Shown here: piece after piece, positions 1 to 9,324 of the stretch
How the letters are laid out: each line of letters starts with the position of its first letter
Position numbering within the stretch: position 1 is the stretch's first letter
DNA from: Bosea sp. Tri-49
Lineage (GTDB): Bacteria > Pseudomonadota > Alphaproteobacteria > Rhizobiales > Beijerinckiaceae
Length of the DNA stretch: 64,000 nt
Assembly (NCBI RefSeq): GCF_003952665.1
Contig: NZ_CP017946.1
Span: 4,400,501-4,464,500 of the forward strand
Direction of reading: 5' to 3'
The notes under the pieces: model-generated
Told to the model about the DNA's origin: nothing
The model's input: the letters and a program-made list of their open reading frames with translations, nothing else
The model's database searches: none
Position numbers and translations under genes: made by a program

Positions 1-1
1 C

Positions 2-217
2 GGCTTCTTCATTCCCGGACTGCTCGACGAGAGCGGCATCGCGACGATCTGCGATGCGCTGACGCTTCCCGTGAACGTGATGGTGATGGGCGACGCGCCC
101 GATCGCGAGGCCCTGACCGGGCTCGGCGTGTCACGGATCAGCTACGGCCCGGGACCGTATCTGGCGGCGCAGGCCCGTTTCGTCGAGCAATGTGCCGCCA
201 GCCTGGCCGGCGCCTGA
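2..217 (+). CDS. Isocitrate lyase/PEP mutase family protein, C-terminal fragment
   Basis: This is the 71-residue C-terminal end of a gene that starts before the window; frame 2 is open from the first base to a TGA at 215-217. The visible segment has the pattern GFFIPGL, then LPVNVMV, then [13 protein letters not shown], which is characteristic of the last strands of the TIM barrel in carboxyvinyl-carboxyphosphonate phosphorylmutase-like (COG2513) enzymes. Members cleave or rearrange C-C or P-C bonds of small oxo-acids, but the substrate cannot be told from this fragment because the metal-binding and catalytic loops lie upstream. Its 3' end overlaps the opposing gene by 87 bases. Confidence 0.75.
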   Translation, partial: GFFIPGLLDESGIATICDALTLPVNVMVMGDAPDREALTGLGVSRISYGPGPYLAAQARFVEQCAASLAGA

Positions 218-658
218 CGGCGGCGGCCCGAAGCGCGCCAAAAACGCCTGCGCCCGCGGCAAGGCGTCGTGGAGGAATTGGCCGGGCTCGCGCAGCCAGA
301 GGCCGTCATAGGTCTTCGATTTCACTTCGCTGATCAGCACGTCTTGCGGCAAGGGCACGAGCGTGCCGTCCCAGCCCGGCCACCAGAGCCGGCCCTTGGT
401 CCAATGATGGGCGACCAAGGCCTCTTCGCAGCGATAGCCGTGAAAATCGAAAGCCGTCTTGCCATTGGTGACGAAGACGTGGTTGCCGGTGAAGCCCTCA
501 GCCGGCCTGATCCAGAGGGCATGGAAACCATGCTCCGGATAGGCCTCCAGGAAGGCGTAGGCGAGGATGTGGCAGGCGCCGCAGGCGAAGAAAACCCGCT
601 CGGAGAGATTCCAGCGTTTGACCGGGTCGCTCTTGATACCGGGCCTCAGCCTGAACAT
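131..658 (-). CDS. Conserved hypothetical protein
   Basis: A 175-residue protein of unknown function, not recognised as any named family. It is rich in aromatic residues (WW, HHW, FDFHGY) and has a Cys-Gly-Ala-Cys-His stretch near residue 26. There is no obvious signal peptide or membrane segment, so it looks like a small soluble protein. The ATG start at 658 leaves 41 bases to the divergent hslV start, so the two may share a promoter region. Its 3' end overlaps the convergent upstream gene by 87 bases, which is unusually long but forced by the stop codon. That this is a real gene rests on sensible composition and lack of any competing plus-strand gene in 218-699. Confidence 0.6.
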   Translation of the reverse strand: MFRLRPGIKSDPVKRWNLSERVFFACGACHILAYAFLEAYPEHGFHALWIRPAEGFTGNHVFVTNGKTAFDFHGYRCEEALVAHHWTKGRLWWPGWDGTLVPLPQDVLISEVKSKTYDGLWLREPGQFLHDALPRAQAFLARFGPPPSGAGQAGGTLLDETGLRRQIRSRAVADP

Positions 659-699
659 GTTGGCGGTTCCTGACTGCCATTGACCGAGATCGAATCGCG

Positions 700-1269
700 A
701 TGTCCGAGACTAACAACGCCCCCGTCATGCACGCGACCACCATCCTGATGGTGCGCAAGGGCGGCCGTGTCGTGATCGGCGGCGACGGCCAGGTCTCGCT
801 CGGCCCGACGATCATGAAGGGCAATGCGAAGAAGGTGCGCCGCCTCGCCAAGGGCGCGGTGATCGCCGGTTTCGCCGGCGCGACCGCCGACGCCTTCACC
901 TTGTTCGAGCGGCTGGAAGCCAAGCTGGAGCAGTTCCCGACGCAGTTGCTGCGCGCCTGCGTCGAACTCGCCAAGGACTGGCGCACCGACCGCTATCTGC
1001 GCCGGCTCGAAGCGATGCTGCTCGTCGCCGACAAGGAGGTCTCGCTGCTGATCTCCGGCACCGGCGACGTGCTCGAGCCGGAAGCTTCCGAGCATGGCTC
1101 GGTGATGGCGATCGGCTCAGGCGGCAATTACGCGCTCGCCGCGGCCCGCGCTTTGGTCGATGGCGAGGCCGATGCCGAGGCGATCGTGCGCAAGGCGATG
1201 AAGATCGCCGGCGACATCTGCGTCTACACCAATCACTCGCTCGTCATCGAGACCCTGGAGAGCGCATGA
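700..1269 (+). CDS. hslV: ATP-dependent protease proteolytic subunit HslV
   Basis: HslV forms the double-hexameric, N-terminal-threonine peptidase core of the HslUV (ClpYQ) protease, which degrades misfolded and regulatory proteins in the cytoplasm. The 189 residues contain the family landmarks HATTIL with the nucleophile Thr, [20 protein letters not shown] and the C-terminal YTNHS. The catalytic Thr is at residue 13 rather than 2, so a 12-residue leader must be removed; even the internal ATG at 727 would leave Met-His-Ala before it, as is usual in alphaproteobacterial HslV. The stop overlaps the next gene (ATGA), and hslU follows one gene later, so hslV-GNAT-hslU is almost certainly one transcript. 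Confidence 0.97.
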   Translation: MSETNNAPVMHATTILMVRKGGRVVIGGDGQVSLGPTIMKGNAKKVRRLAKGAVIAGFAGATADAFTLFERLEAKLEQFPTQLLRACVELAKDWRTDRYLRRLEAMLLVADKEVSLLISGTGDVLEPEASEHGSVMAIGSGGNYALAAARALVDGEADAEAIVRKAMKIAGDICVYTNHSLVIETLESA

Positions 1270-1765
1270 ATTTCGTCGCCGACGGCTATGCCTTCGCGCC
1301 CGCGACGCCCGACGATTTCCCGCTGCTGGCGCGCTGGCTCGAACAGGACCATGTCCGACGCTGGTGGGGCGATCCCGACGAGGAGCTCGCCGAGATCGCG
1401 CGCATCTTCGGCGACCCCAGCATGGAGGCGCTGATCGTCAGCCATGACGGGCGGCCCTTCGCGCATCAGCAGAGTTGGGATCCCTCGCTTTGGCCGGACT
1501 ATCCGCTGCAGGATCAGCCGGCGGGCACGCGCGGCATCGACCAGTTCATCGGCGAGCCCGACATGCTCGGCCAGGGCCATGGCACCCGCTTCATCGGCGC
1601 CTTCGCCCGGCACCTGCTCGCGGAGGGCGCGCCGCGAGTGGTGATCGACCCCGATCCGGAGAATCTCGCCGCGATCCGCGCCTATGGAAAGGCCGGTTTC
1701 ATGGCCCTCGATATCCGCGAGACCGGCGACGGTCCCGCGCTGATCATGATCCAGGAACCTGTTTG

Positions 1766-1766
<1 letters not shown>
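1266..1766 (+). CDS. GNAT-family N-acetyltransferase
   Basis: A 166-residue acetyl-CoA-dependent N-acetyltransferase of the GNAT fold, closest in style to the aminoglycoside 6'-N-acetyltransferase/siderophore acetyltransferase branch. Visible features are the N-terminal pattern [20 protein letters not shown], a [18 protein letters not shown] stretch forming the acetyl-CoA loop (Q/R-x-x-G-x-G/A), and the C-terminal [13 protein letters not shown] typical of the last helix and strand. It overlaps hslV by 4 bases and hslU by 1 base (TGATG), so it is translationally coupled to both protease genes. The substrate is unknown. Antibiotic resistance is not implied by fold alone, since such genes between hslV and hslU are common in Rhizobiales. 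Confidence 0.85.
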
Positions 1767-3069
<1,303 letters not shown>

Positions 3070-3073
<4 letters not shown>

Positions 3074-4674
3074 GCCATCCGGGCGAGGCAGAGATTCCAC
3101 CCTCCCGCCTCGCCCGCGATTCTTTCATCGTCGGCGCAGCGACGATCCTATCGCGCCTGCTCGGCTTTGCCCGCGACGTGCTGATCGCGCGCCTGCTCGG
3201 CGCCGGGCCAGTGGCCGATGCGTTTCTGGCGGCGCTCCGGCTACCGAACCTCGTCCGGCGGGTGCTCGGCGAAGGCGGGCTGAACGCGCCCTTCGTGCCC
3301 CTCTACCTCGCGATCAGGGCTGAACGCGGCGAGGAGGCGGCAAAGCGCTTCGCCGGCGCAGCGGCGAGCCAGCTCGGGCTTTTGCTGATCGGCTTCGTCG
3401 CCTTGGCGGAGATTTTCGCGCCCTGGGTCGTGCTCGGGCTCGCCGGCGGCTTCGCCGACGAGCCGCAGACGCTGGCGCTCGCCGCCTTCTACATGCGGCT
3501 GATGCTGCCCTTCGTGCTGCTGACGACGCTCGCCGCCCTGCTCGCGGCGCTGCTCAATGCCGAAGGGCGTTTCACCGTGGCGGCGCTGGCGCCGGCCTTG
3601 ATGAACGCGATCCTGCTCGCAGCGCTACTGGTCGAATTATTCCGCGGCAGCGACAGCCATGCCAGCGCGACGCTGCTTGCCGCCTGCCTCAGCCTGGCCG
3701 GCCTTGCCCACCTTGTCATGATCCTGCTGCGCTTGCGCGGCATCGGCCTGCCACGCCTCAGCCTGCGCTGGTCGCCGGACATGACACGGCTGGTCAGGAC
3801 CGGTGGGGCGACGCTGCTCGCCGCTTCCGCCGCCCAGCTCGTCCTGCTGGTCTCGACGCAGATCGCCTCGACCGAGCCCGGCTCCGTCTCGGCCTTGTAT
3901 TACGCCGACCGCGTCTTCCAGCTGCCGCTCTCCTTCTTCGGTGTCGCCATGGGCACGGTCGTGCTCTCGGCGATGGCAGGCGAAGTATCGCAGGCGGACC
4001 ACGATGCCTTGCTCGGCCGGGCATTGGCGCTCGGGTTGGCACTGGCGACCCCCGCCGCCGCCGCGCTCATCGTACTGGCCGAGCCGATCGTCTCGGTGCT
4101 GTTCGAGAACGGGCAGTTCGGCGTGGCCGATCGCGAGCGCACAGCCGCCGCGCTGGCGGCCTTCGCCTGCGGCCTGCCCTTCGCGCTCGCCGCCAAGGTC
4201 TTCGGACAGGTCTATTTCGTGCGCCGGCTGCCGCGTCTGCCGCTGATCGCCGGCTTCGTCGCGGTCGCCGTCACGGCGCTCGCCGGCTATGCCCTGCTCG
4301 GCTGGCGCGACGCGGCAATGATCGGCGCTCTAGCGGCGAGTCTCGCCTTCATCGTCCAAGCGGGGCTGCTCGCGACCGATCTCCTGCGAACCGGGCTGTG
4401 GCGGCCGCGCTGGGCGGATGTCAAACCCGTCCTCGCCATCCTCTCCGCCGCGGCGCTCATGGTGCTGGCGCTTAATGCCTTGATCGGATTGTTCCTTTCT
4501 GCGCTGGACCCCGGCGAGCCGGTATTGCGGCGCGCTTGCGCGCTGACGCTCTTGTGCTGCGCTGGCGCTGCGATTTACGCCCTCGCCGGCTTCCTGCTCG
4601 GCGCCTTCGACGCGCTCTTGCCGCCGCGGCTCTTGCGCCTTCGCGGCGCTTCCGTCAGAACGCCGCGTTCCTGA
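3070..4674 (+). CDS. murJ: Lipid II flippase MurJ (MviN)
   Basis: MurJ moves the peptidoglycan precursor lipid II from the inner to the outer face of the cytoplasmic membrane. The protein (534 residues) is almost wholly hydrophobic, consistent with the 14 membrane helices of the MOP-superfamily flippases. The N-terminal signature [28 protein letters not shown] and the following [31 protein letters not shown] are diagnostic. I take the GTG at 3070, which overlaps the hslU stop by 4 bases; this starts the conserved segment 18 residues in. It closes the hslV-GNAT-hslU-murJ run, and trpS follows after 52 bases. Confidence 0.96.
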
Positions 4675-4726
4675 GCGGATCGACCGCCGACTCAAGACTT
4701 TTTTCGCCCTGACGACGGAGCGCCCC

Positions 4727-5788
4727 ATGGCCGCTTTCTCTCCCCGCGTCTTCTCCGGCATGCAGCCGACCTCGACGCTCCATCTCGGCAATTATCTCGG
4801 CGCGCTGGTCAACTGGGTCGCGATGCAGAAGACCCATGACTGCATCTATTGCGTCGTCGACATGCACGCGATCACGCAGGGCTTCGACGTCTGGGGCGGC
4901 CCCGCCGAACTGACCCGCGCCACGCGCGAGGTCGCGGCCGCCTATATCGCCGCCGGCGTCGACCCGAAGAAGAGCATCATCTTCAACCAGAGCCAGGTCG
5001 CCGGCCATGCCGAGCTCACCTGGGTATTCAACACGGTCGCGCGCCTCGGCTGGCTCAACCGCATGACCCAGTTCAAGGAAAAGGCCGGTAAGGACCGCGA
5101 GAACGCCTCGATCGGGCTCTACGACTATCCCGTGCTGATGGCCGCCGACATCCTGCTCTACAAGGCGACGCATGTCCCGGTCGGCGAGGACCAGAAGCAG
5201 CATCTGGAACTCACCCGCGACATCGCCCAGAAGTTCAACAACGACTTCGCCGAGCAGATCGACAACCTCGGGGTCGGCACCGGCGAGCTCGGCTTCTTCC
5301 CATTGCCCGAGCCGATGATCCAGGGGCCGGCGCCGCGCGTGATGAGCCTGCGCGACGGCACCAAGAAGATGTCGAAATCGGACCCATCGGACTATTCGCG
5401 CATCAACCTGACCGATGATGCCGACATGATCGCCCAGAAGATCCGCAAGGCGAAGACCGACCCCGAAGCGCTGCCTTCCGAGGAGAAGGGGTTGGAGGGC
5501 CGGTCCGAGGCCGAAAACCTCGTCGGAATCTATGCCGGTCTCTCTGGCGAGACCAAGACGGAGGTGCTCAGCCAGTTCGGCGGCAGCCAGTTCTCCGGCT
5601 TCAAGGCGGCTCTGGTCGAGCTCGCCGTCGCCAAGCTCGCGCCGATCGCTGAGGAGATGCGCGGCCTGCTGGCCGACCCCAGCCATATCGACGGCATTCT
5701 CAGCGACGGTGCCGACAGCGCCGCCGAGATCGCCGCGCCGATCATGCGCGACGTCAAGGACATCACCGGCTTCGTGCGCCGGCGCTGA
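4727..5788 (+). CDS. trpS: Tryptophanyl-tRNA synthetase
   Basis: TrpRS charges tRNA-Trp with tryptophan in an ATP-dependent, two-step reaction. The 353-residue class I synthetase shows the N-terminal [18 protein letters not shown], in which HLGN (19-22) is the HIGH motif, and KMSKS at residues 214-218 followed by [10 protein letters not shown]. The length is close to other alphaproteobacterial TrpRS. The start is supported by GGAG seven bases upstream of the ATG. It is a single-copy essential gene whose position after murJ is conserved in Rhizobiales. Confidence 0.97.
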   Translation: MAAFSPRVFSGMQPTSTLHLGNYLGALVNWVAMQKTHDCIYCVVDMHAITQGFDVWGGPAELTRATREVAAAYIAAGVDPKKSIIFNQSQVAGHAELTWVFNTVARLGWLNRMTQFKEKAGKDRENASIGLYDYPVLMAADILLYKATHVPVGEDQKQHLELTRDIAQKFNNDFAEQIDNLGVGTGELGFFPLPEPMIQGPAPRVMSLRDGTKKMSKSDPSDYSRINLTDDADMIAQKIRKAKTDPEALPSEEKGLEGRSEAENLVGIYAGLSGETKTEVLSQFGGSQFSGFKAALVELAVAKLAPIAEEMRGLLADPSHIDGILSDGADSAAEIAAPIMRDVKDITGFVRRR

Positions 5789-5874
5789 TCCGGCAGGCAC
5801 CGCAGGGAGGCTTGCGCTGACCTTGCGACGCCTGTCACCATGAGACGTCCTGAAACCGGCGGCAGGCGATAGCA

Positions 5875-6369
5875 ATGGTGAAGAGACGGCGGTCCTACGA
5901 GACGGGCCATCGCCCGAAATTCCTCGCTGTCGTCGACGACAGTCCCGAATGCGCCAAGGCGGTGCGCTTCGCGGCGCGGCGCTGCGCCCGCTTGGGCGCA
6001 TCGATCGTGCTGCTTGGCGTGGTGACTCCGCCGCCGGACGAGACCTGGCTCGGAGTCGGCGACATGGTGCAAGCCGACGCTGAAGCCGAAGCGGAGGAAT
6101 TGATCGACGTGGCAGCCGCCGCCGTGCGCTCGCTGGCCGGGCTGGAGCCCGAAAAAGTCGTGCGTACCGGCATCAAAGCCGACGAAATGGTCAAGCTGAT
6201 CGAGGCGGACGAGGACATCTCGTTGCTGGTGCTCGCGGCCGGCACCGGCCGCGATGGGCCGGGCCCGCTCGTCAGCGCGCTCGCGGGCAAGGGCGCCGGC
6301 AGCTTCCCTATCCCGGTCGCGATCGTGCCCGGCCATCTTGCCGACGAGGAGATCGACGCGCTGGCCTGA
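5875..6369 (+). CDS. Universal stress protein (UspA family)
   Basis: A 164-residue single-domain Usp. The first strand FLAVVDDSPECAKAVRFAARRCARLGASIVLLGVV is the classic start of the fold, and the C-terminal half has the LLVLAAGTGRDGPGPLVS region where ATP-binding members carry G-2x-G-9x-G(S/T). The glycine spacing here is loose, so nucleotide binding is uncertain. Such proteins are induced by stress and starvation and usually act as dimers in the cytoplasm. It lies alone between trpS and the Nfu gene, with no clear operon partner. Confidence 0.88.
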   Translation: MVKRRRSYETGHRPKFLAVVDDSPECAKAVRFAARRCARLGASIVLLGVVTPPPDETWLGVGDMVQADAEAEAEELIDVAAAAVRSLAGLEPEKVVRTGIKADEMVKLIEADEDISLLVLAAGTGRDGPGPLVSALAGKGAGSFPIPVAIVPGHLADEEIDALA

Positions 6370-6382
6370 TGCATGTGCCGCG

Positions 6383-6412
6383 GCTGGAATGATTCCAGCT
6401 GTAGGCCTATAT
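6383..6412 (+). promoter_or_regulatory. Palindromic operator overlapping a candidate promoter for the Nfu gene
   Basis: An inverted repeat, GCTGGAAT-G-ATTCCAGC, occupies 6383-6399 and is perfect over 8 bp each side of one base. Eight bases downstream is CTATAT (6407-6412), a plausible -10 box, so the palindrome would lie over the -35 region and the start point would be near 6419. The core GAA-TGA-TTC resembles the GAA-N3-TTC core of the alphaproteobacterial iron-responsive (Irr) element, with A-to-G changes at the flanking positions. Iron control of an Fe-S scaffold gene would make sense, but the regulator is inferred only. Confidence 0.4.
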
Positions 6413-6460
6413 CGGTGTCAGGAACGGCGGCCTTGACCCGCCGGCGCCGGAGACAAAGAC

Positions 6461-7027
6461 ATGTTCATCCAGACCGAAGCGACACCGAATCCCGCCACGT
6501 TGAAGTTCCTGCCCGGCCGCAGCGTCTCGCCGCAAGGTCCGGTCGAATTGCGCGACCCGGCGCTTGCCGAGCGCTCGCCGCTCGCCACCCGCCTGTTCGG
6601 TGTCAAGGGCGTTTCTGCCGTGTTCTTCGGCTCGGACTTCATCACCGTGACCAAGGCCGAGGGCGAATGGCCGCATCTCAAGCCCGCCATCCTCGGCGCG
6701 ATCATGGAACATTACATGTCGGGCGCGCCGTTGATGAGCGAGGGCGCCCCGATCGACGAACTTGCCGAAAGCGAGGATGAGTTCTTCGCGGATGAGGACG
6801 CCGAAACCGTCGAGACCATCAAGGAATTGCTCGAGACCCGCATCCGCCCCGCCGTCGCCGGCGATGGCGGCGACATCACCTTCCGTGGCTTCAAGGACGG
6901 CACGGTCTACCTCGTGATGAAGGGCTCGTGCGCAGGCTGTCCCTCCTCGACCGCGACGCTGAAGCACGGCATCCAGAACCTGCTGCGCCATTTCCTGCCG
7001 CAGGTGCGCGAGGTCGAGGCGGTTTGA
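6461..7027 (+). CDS. NifU/Nfu-type iron-sulfur cluster scaffold protein
   Basis: A 188-residue two-domain protein. Residues 1-90 match the Nfu N-terminal domain (MFIQTEATPNPATLKFLPGR, then LFGVKGVSAVFFGSDFITVTK), and the C-terminal part is a NifU-like domain with the cluster-ligating pair in KGSCAGCPSS. It has the architecture of mitochondrial NFU1: it receives a 4Fe-4S cluster and delivers it to client apoproteins such as lipoyl synthase. MiaB, another 4Fe-4S enzyme, is encoded 2.3 kb downstream. An acidic linker (ESEDEFFADEDAE) joins the domains. The gene has its own candidate promoter at 6383-6412. Confidence 0.93.
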   Translation: MFIQTEATPNPATLKFLPGRSVSPQGPVELRDPALAERSPLATRLFGVKGVSAVFFGSDFITVTKAEGEWPHLKPAILGAIMEHYMSGAPLMSEGAPIDELAESEDEFFADEDAETVETIKELLETRIRPAVAGDGGDITFRGFKDGTVYLVMKGSCAGCPSSTATLKHGIQNLLRHFLPQVREVEAV

Positions 7028-7056
7028 CCCCGACCGTTATTGTTTGATTCTTCTCA

Positions 7057-7081
7057 CTCCCCGGTCGCCTCGGCCGGGGAG
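7057..7081. terminator. GC-rich hairpin between the Nfu gene and tsaB
   Basis: Arms CTCCCCGG (7057-7064) and CCGGGGAG (7074-7081) form a perfect 8-bp stem with a 9-base loop, 30 bases after the Nfu stop. There is no T-run on either side, so it is a weak candidate for intrinsic termination and may instead be a pause or processing site. Confidence 0.4.
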
Positions 7082-7116
7082 ATGATCGAAGCGCTCCGAA
7101 GGCCGGGAAACAGCTC

Positions 7117-7800
7117 GTGCGCATCCTCGCGATAGATACCGCGCTCGGCGCCTGCTCGGCCTGCGTGCTCGACACCAGCGACCCGTCCCCCCTCGCGATC
7201 GAACAGACCGCGATGGAGCGCGGCCATGCCGAGGCGCTGATGCCGATGATCGAGCGCGTGATGGCCAAGGTTGAGGGCGGCTTCCCCTCACTCGACCGCG
7301 TCGCCGTCACCATCGGCCCCGGCAGCTATACCGGCCTGCGCGTTGGCATCAGCGCCGCCCGGGCGATCGCGCTCGCCGCCGGCATCCCCGCCGTCGGCAT
7401 CTCGACACTGGCTGCCAGCGCGGCGCCCTTCATCGGCCGCGAGGGCGGACGCGTCGTTGCCGCTGCGGTCGATGCCAGGCACGGCCAAGTCTGGTTCCAG
7501 GCGCTGAACGCGCACGGCAAGCAGCTCGTCTCGATTCGCCAAGTCAACCACCGCGACGCCGCCCGCGCCATCGGCGCAGGTCCGGTCTCGCTGGTCGGCT
7601 CGGCCGCGCTCGCCGTCGCCAACGAGGCCTGGGCGATCGGGCTCGACGCGCTGGTCGTCGACGATGCCAAGGCGCCCGACGTGATCTGGGTGGCCCGGCT
7701 GGGGTTGATCGCAGATCCCGAGAGCGCGCCGCCGCGCCCACTCTACCTCAAGGCGCCGGAAACGACGCCGCAGGATCGCGCCCGCCTGCCGCGGCGCTAA
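7117..7800 (+). CDS. tsaB: TsaB, t6A tRNA-modification partner (YeaZ)
   Basis: TsaB is the ASKHA-fold partner of TsaD that is needed for the threonylcarbamoyl modification of A37 in ANN-decoding tRNAs. The 227 residues start MRILAIDTALGACSACVLD and carry ERGHAEALMPMIERVM and VTIGPGSYTGLRVGISAARAIALA, all family hallmarks. The start codon is a GTG at 7117, the first codon that gives the conserved N-terminus. rimI follows after 6 bases, the usual tsaB-rimI pairing in this class. Confidence 0.94.
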   Translation: MRILAIDTALGACSACVLDTSDPSPLAIEQTAMERGHAEALMPMIERVMAKVEGGFPSLDRVAVTIGPGSYTGLRVGISAARAIALAAGIPAVGISTLAASAAPFIGREGGRVVAAAVDARHGQVWFQALNAHGKQLVSIRQVNHRDAARAIGAGPVSLVGSAALAVANEAWAIGLDALVVDDAKAPDVIWVARLGLIADPESAPPRPLYLKAPETTPQDRARLPRR

Positions 7801-7806
7801 AAAGCG

Positions 7807-8304
7807 ATGAATTGGCTCCAATCCCTGTTCAGGCGCCGGCCGGCGACGGGTCGGACCGGACCTCTCGACGTCCGCCATGCCAGGCAGGTCGCAGCCCTGC
7901 ACCATCAGGGCGGCTTCGCGCGGCTCTGGGACCCCAGTGAATGTGCGGCCCTGCTCGCCGACCGGGCGGTCGTGACCGAGGGCGTGTTCATCGGCAGCGC
8001 CAGCGAGCCTTGCGGCTTCGTGATGTCGCGGATCGCCGCCGACGAAGCAGAAATCCTCAGCATCGTCGTCGGCGGCGCCAGGCGTCGATCCGGACTTGGG
8101 CAGGCGCTGCTCACCGCCCATCTGGCGCAGTTGGCGGCGCGCGGAGCGGCGCGACTCTTCCTCGAGGTCGAGGAGGGCAATGCGCCTGCGATCGCCCTCT
8201 ATCGTCGGCTCGGCTTCGAGACCGTGGGGCGACGCGAGGGCTATTACCCGATGCCAGACGGCAGCCGCGTCGCGGCGCTGGTGATGCGGCGCGATCTCGG
8301 CTGA
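7807..8304 (+). CDS. rimI: RimI-like GNAT acetyltransferase
   Basis: A 165-residue GNAT protein with the RimI layout: an N-terminal region ending in LWDPSECAALLADRAVVTEGVFIG, the acetyl-CoA loop GARRRSGLGQALL (Q/R-x-x-G-x-G/A), then LFLEVEEGNAPAIALYRRLGFETVGRREGYY. RimI acetylates the N-terminal alanine of ribosomal protein S18 in E. coli. The LEVEEGNAPAIALYRRLGF segment and the tsaB neighbour support the assignment, though in many bacteria the true substrate is broader. In Rhizobiaceae a fur/mur gene commonly follows; here the next 96 bases hold no gene. Confidence 0.82.
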   Translation: MNWLQSLFRRRPATGRTGPLDVRHARQVAALHHQGGFARLWDPSECAALLADRAVVTEGVFIGSASEPCGFVMSRIAADEAEILSIVVGGARRRSGLGQALLTAHLAQLAARGAARLFLEVEEGNAPAIALYRRLGFETVGRREGYYPMPDGSRVAALVMRRDLG

Positions 8305-8400
8305 GCCTCCTCGTGCCGGCGGCATAGACTGCCGTCGGAGGTCCGACTATAGCCGGTGCCGCACTAGCGGGGCGCCAACGCAGAGAATGAACGGCTCAGC

Positions 8401-9198
8401 ATGAAAGGCCTCCGCCCCGGCGCCATGGTTCGGCTCGCGCTGCTCGTCCTCGGCACGCTCGTCCTGATTCCGCCGCAGCTCGTCGCGATGCGCCTCGGGC
8501 GGCCGTTCTATTTCACACGGCTGTTCCAGAAACTGGGCTGCCGCTGCTTTGGCGTGCGCATCACCACGCGCGGCGCGGCTCCGCCGGTCGGACAGGGCGG
8601 CTTGATCGTGGCCAACCACACTTCCTGGCTCGACATCCCCGTCATCGGCACGACCGGCCCGCTCTCCTTCGTCGCCAAGGCCGAGGTCGCGACCTGGCCG
8701 GTAGTCGGCTGGCTCTCGACCCTGCAGCGCACCGTCTTCATCGACCGGATGCGCCGCGGCGCCACCGCCGGCGTCGCCAGCGAGATGGGCCGCCGCCTGC
8801 AGGGCGGACAGTCAGTGGTGCTGTTTGCCGAGGGCACGACCGGCGACGGCACGCGCATCCTGCCGCTGCGTTCCTCGCTGCTCGGGGCCGCTCACGAAGC
8901 GGTGCGCGAGGCGGACGAGGCCGAGACCACGGTCTATCCGCTGTGCGTCACCTATACCGGCTTTCACGGTCTTCGAGGGGGTCGCGTGGAACGCTCGGCG
9001 CTATCCTGGTGTGGCGACACCGAACTCGCGCCGCATTTCCAGGCGATGATCAATTCCGGCGCCATCGATGTCGAACTCACCTGGGGCGAGCCGATCCGCA
9101 TGGGCCGCAAGCTTTCGCGCAAGGAGGCGACGCGCCTCGCCGAGATCGCGATCCGCCGGGCACGGCAGGAAGCCGTCACCGGCCGGTCACGCGCCTGA
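8401..9198 (+). CDS. 1-acyl-sn-glycerol-3-phosphate (or lyso-ornithine lipid) acyltransferase
   Basis: A 265-residue membrane-associated acyltransferase of the PlsC family. The HX4D catalytic motif appears as NHTSWLD, and the acceptor-binding motif as LFAEGTTGDG in place of FPEGTRS. A hydrophobic N-terminal segment (VRLALLVLGTLVLIPPQLVAM) anchors it in the inner membrane. The family transfers acyl chains to lysophosphatidic acid. The EGTTGDG variant and the position before miaB match rhizobial proteins annotated as OlsA, which acylate lyso-ornithine lipid, so that is a real alternative. No olsB is visible nearby to decide. Confidence 0.85.
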   Translation: MKGLRPGAMVRLALLVLGTLVLIPPQLVAMRLGRPFYFTRLFQKLGCRCFGVRITTRGAAPPVGQGGLIVANHTSWLDIPVIGTTGPLSFVAKAEVATWPVVGWLSTLQRTVFIDRMRRGATAGVASEMGRRLQGGQSVVLFAEGTTGDGTRILPLRSSLLGAAHEAVREADEAETTVYPLCVTYTGFHGLRGGRVERSALSWCGDTELAPHFQAMINSGAIDVELTWGEPIRMGRKLSRKEATRLAEIAIRRARQEAVTGRSRA

Positions 9199-9324
9199 GC
9201 CAGATTCGTATCGGCTGCGGACTGTTGCGGCCCGGATATTGCGTGTCGACCAGCGACGGCGATATGATTCCCATGGTCGGGGCGATTGGGATAAGGAGAC
9301 GCGGTTGAGGCCGGATCAGCGTTG

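Noticed and set aside
269..673. Plus-strand open frame opposite the hypothetical gene
   Set aside because: A 134-residue frame with no recognisable motif; the minus-strand reading has better protein-like composition.
1475..1765. N-terminal extension of HslU
   Set aside because: The frame is open to 1475 but this stretch is the GNAT gene in another frame; the ATG at 1766 gives the exact family N-terminus.
7057..7081. Strong intrinsic terminator between the Nfu gene and tsaB
   Set aside because: The stem is good, but no T-run follows, so it is listed only as a weak hairpin feature.
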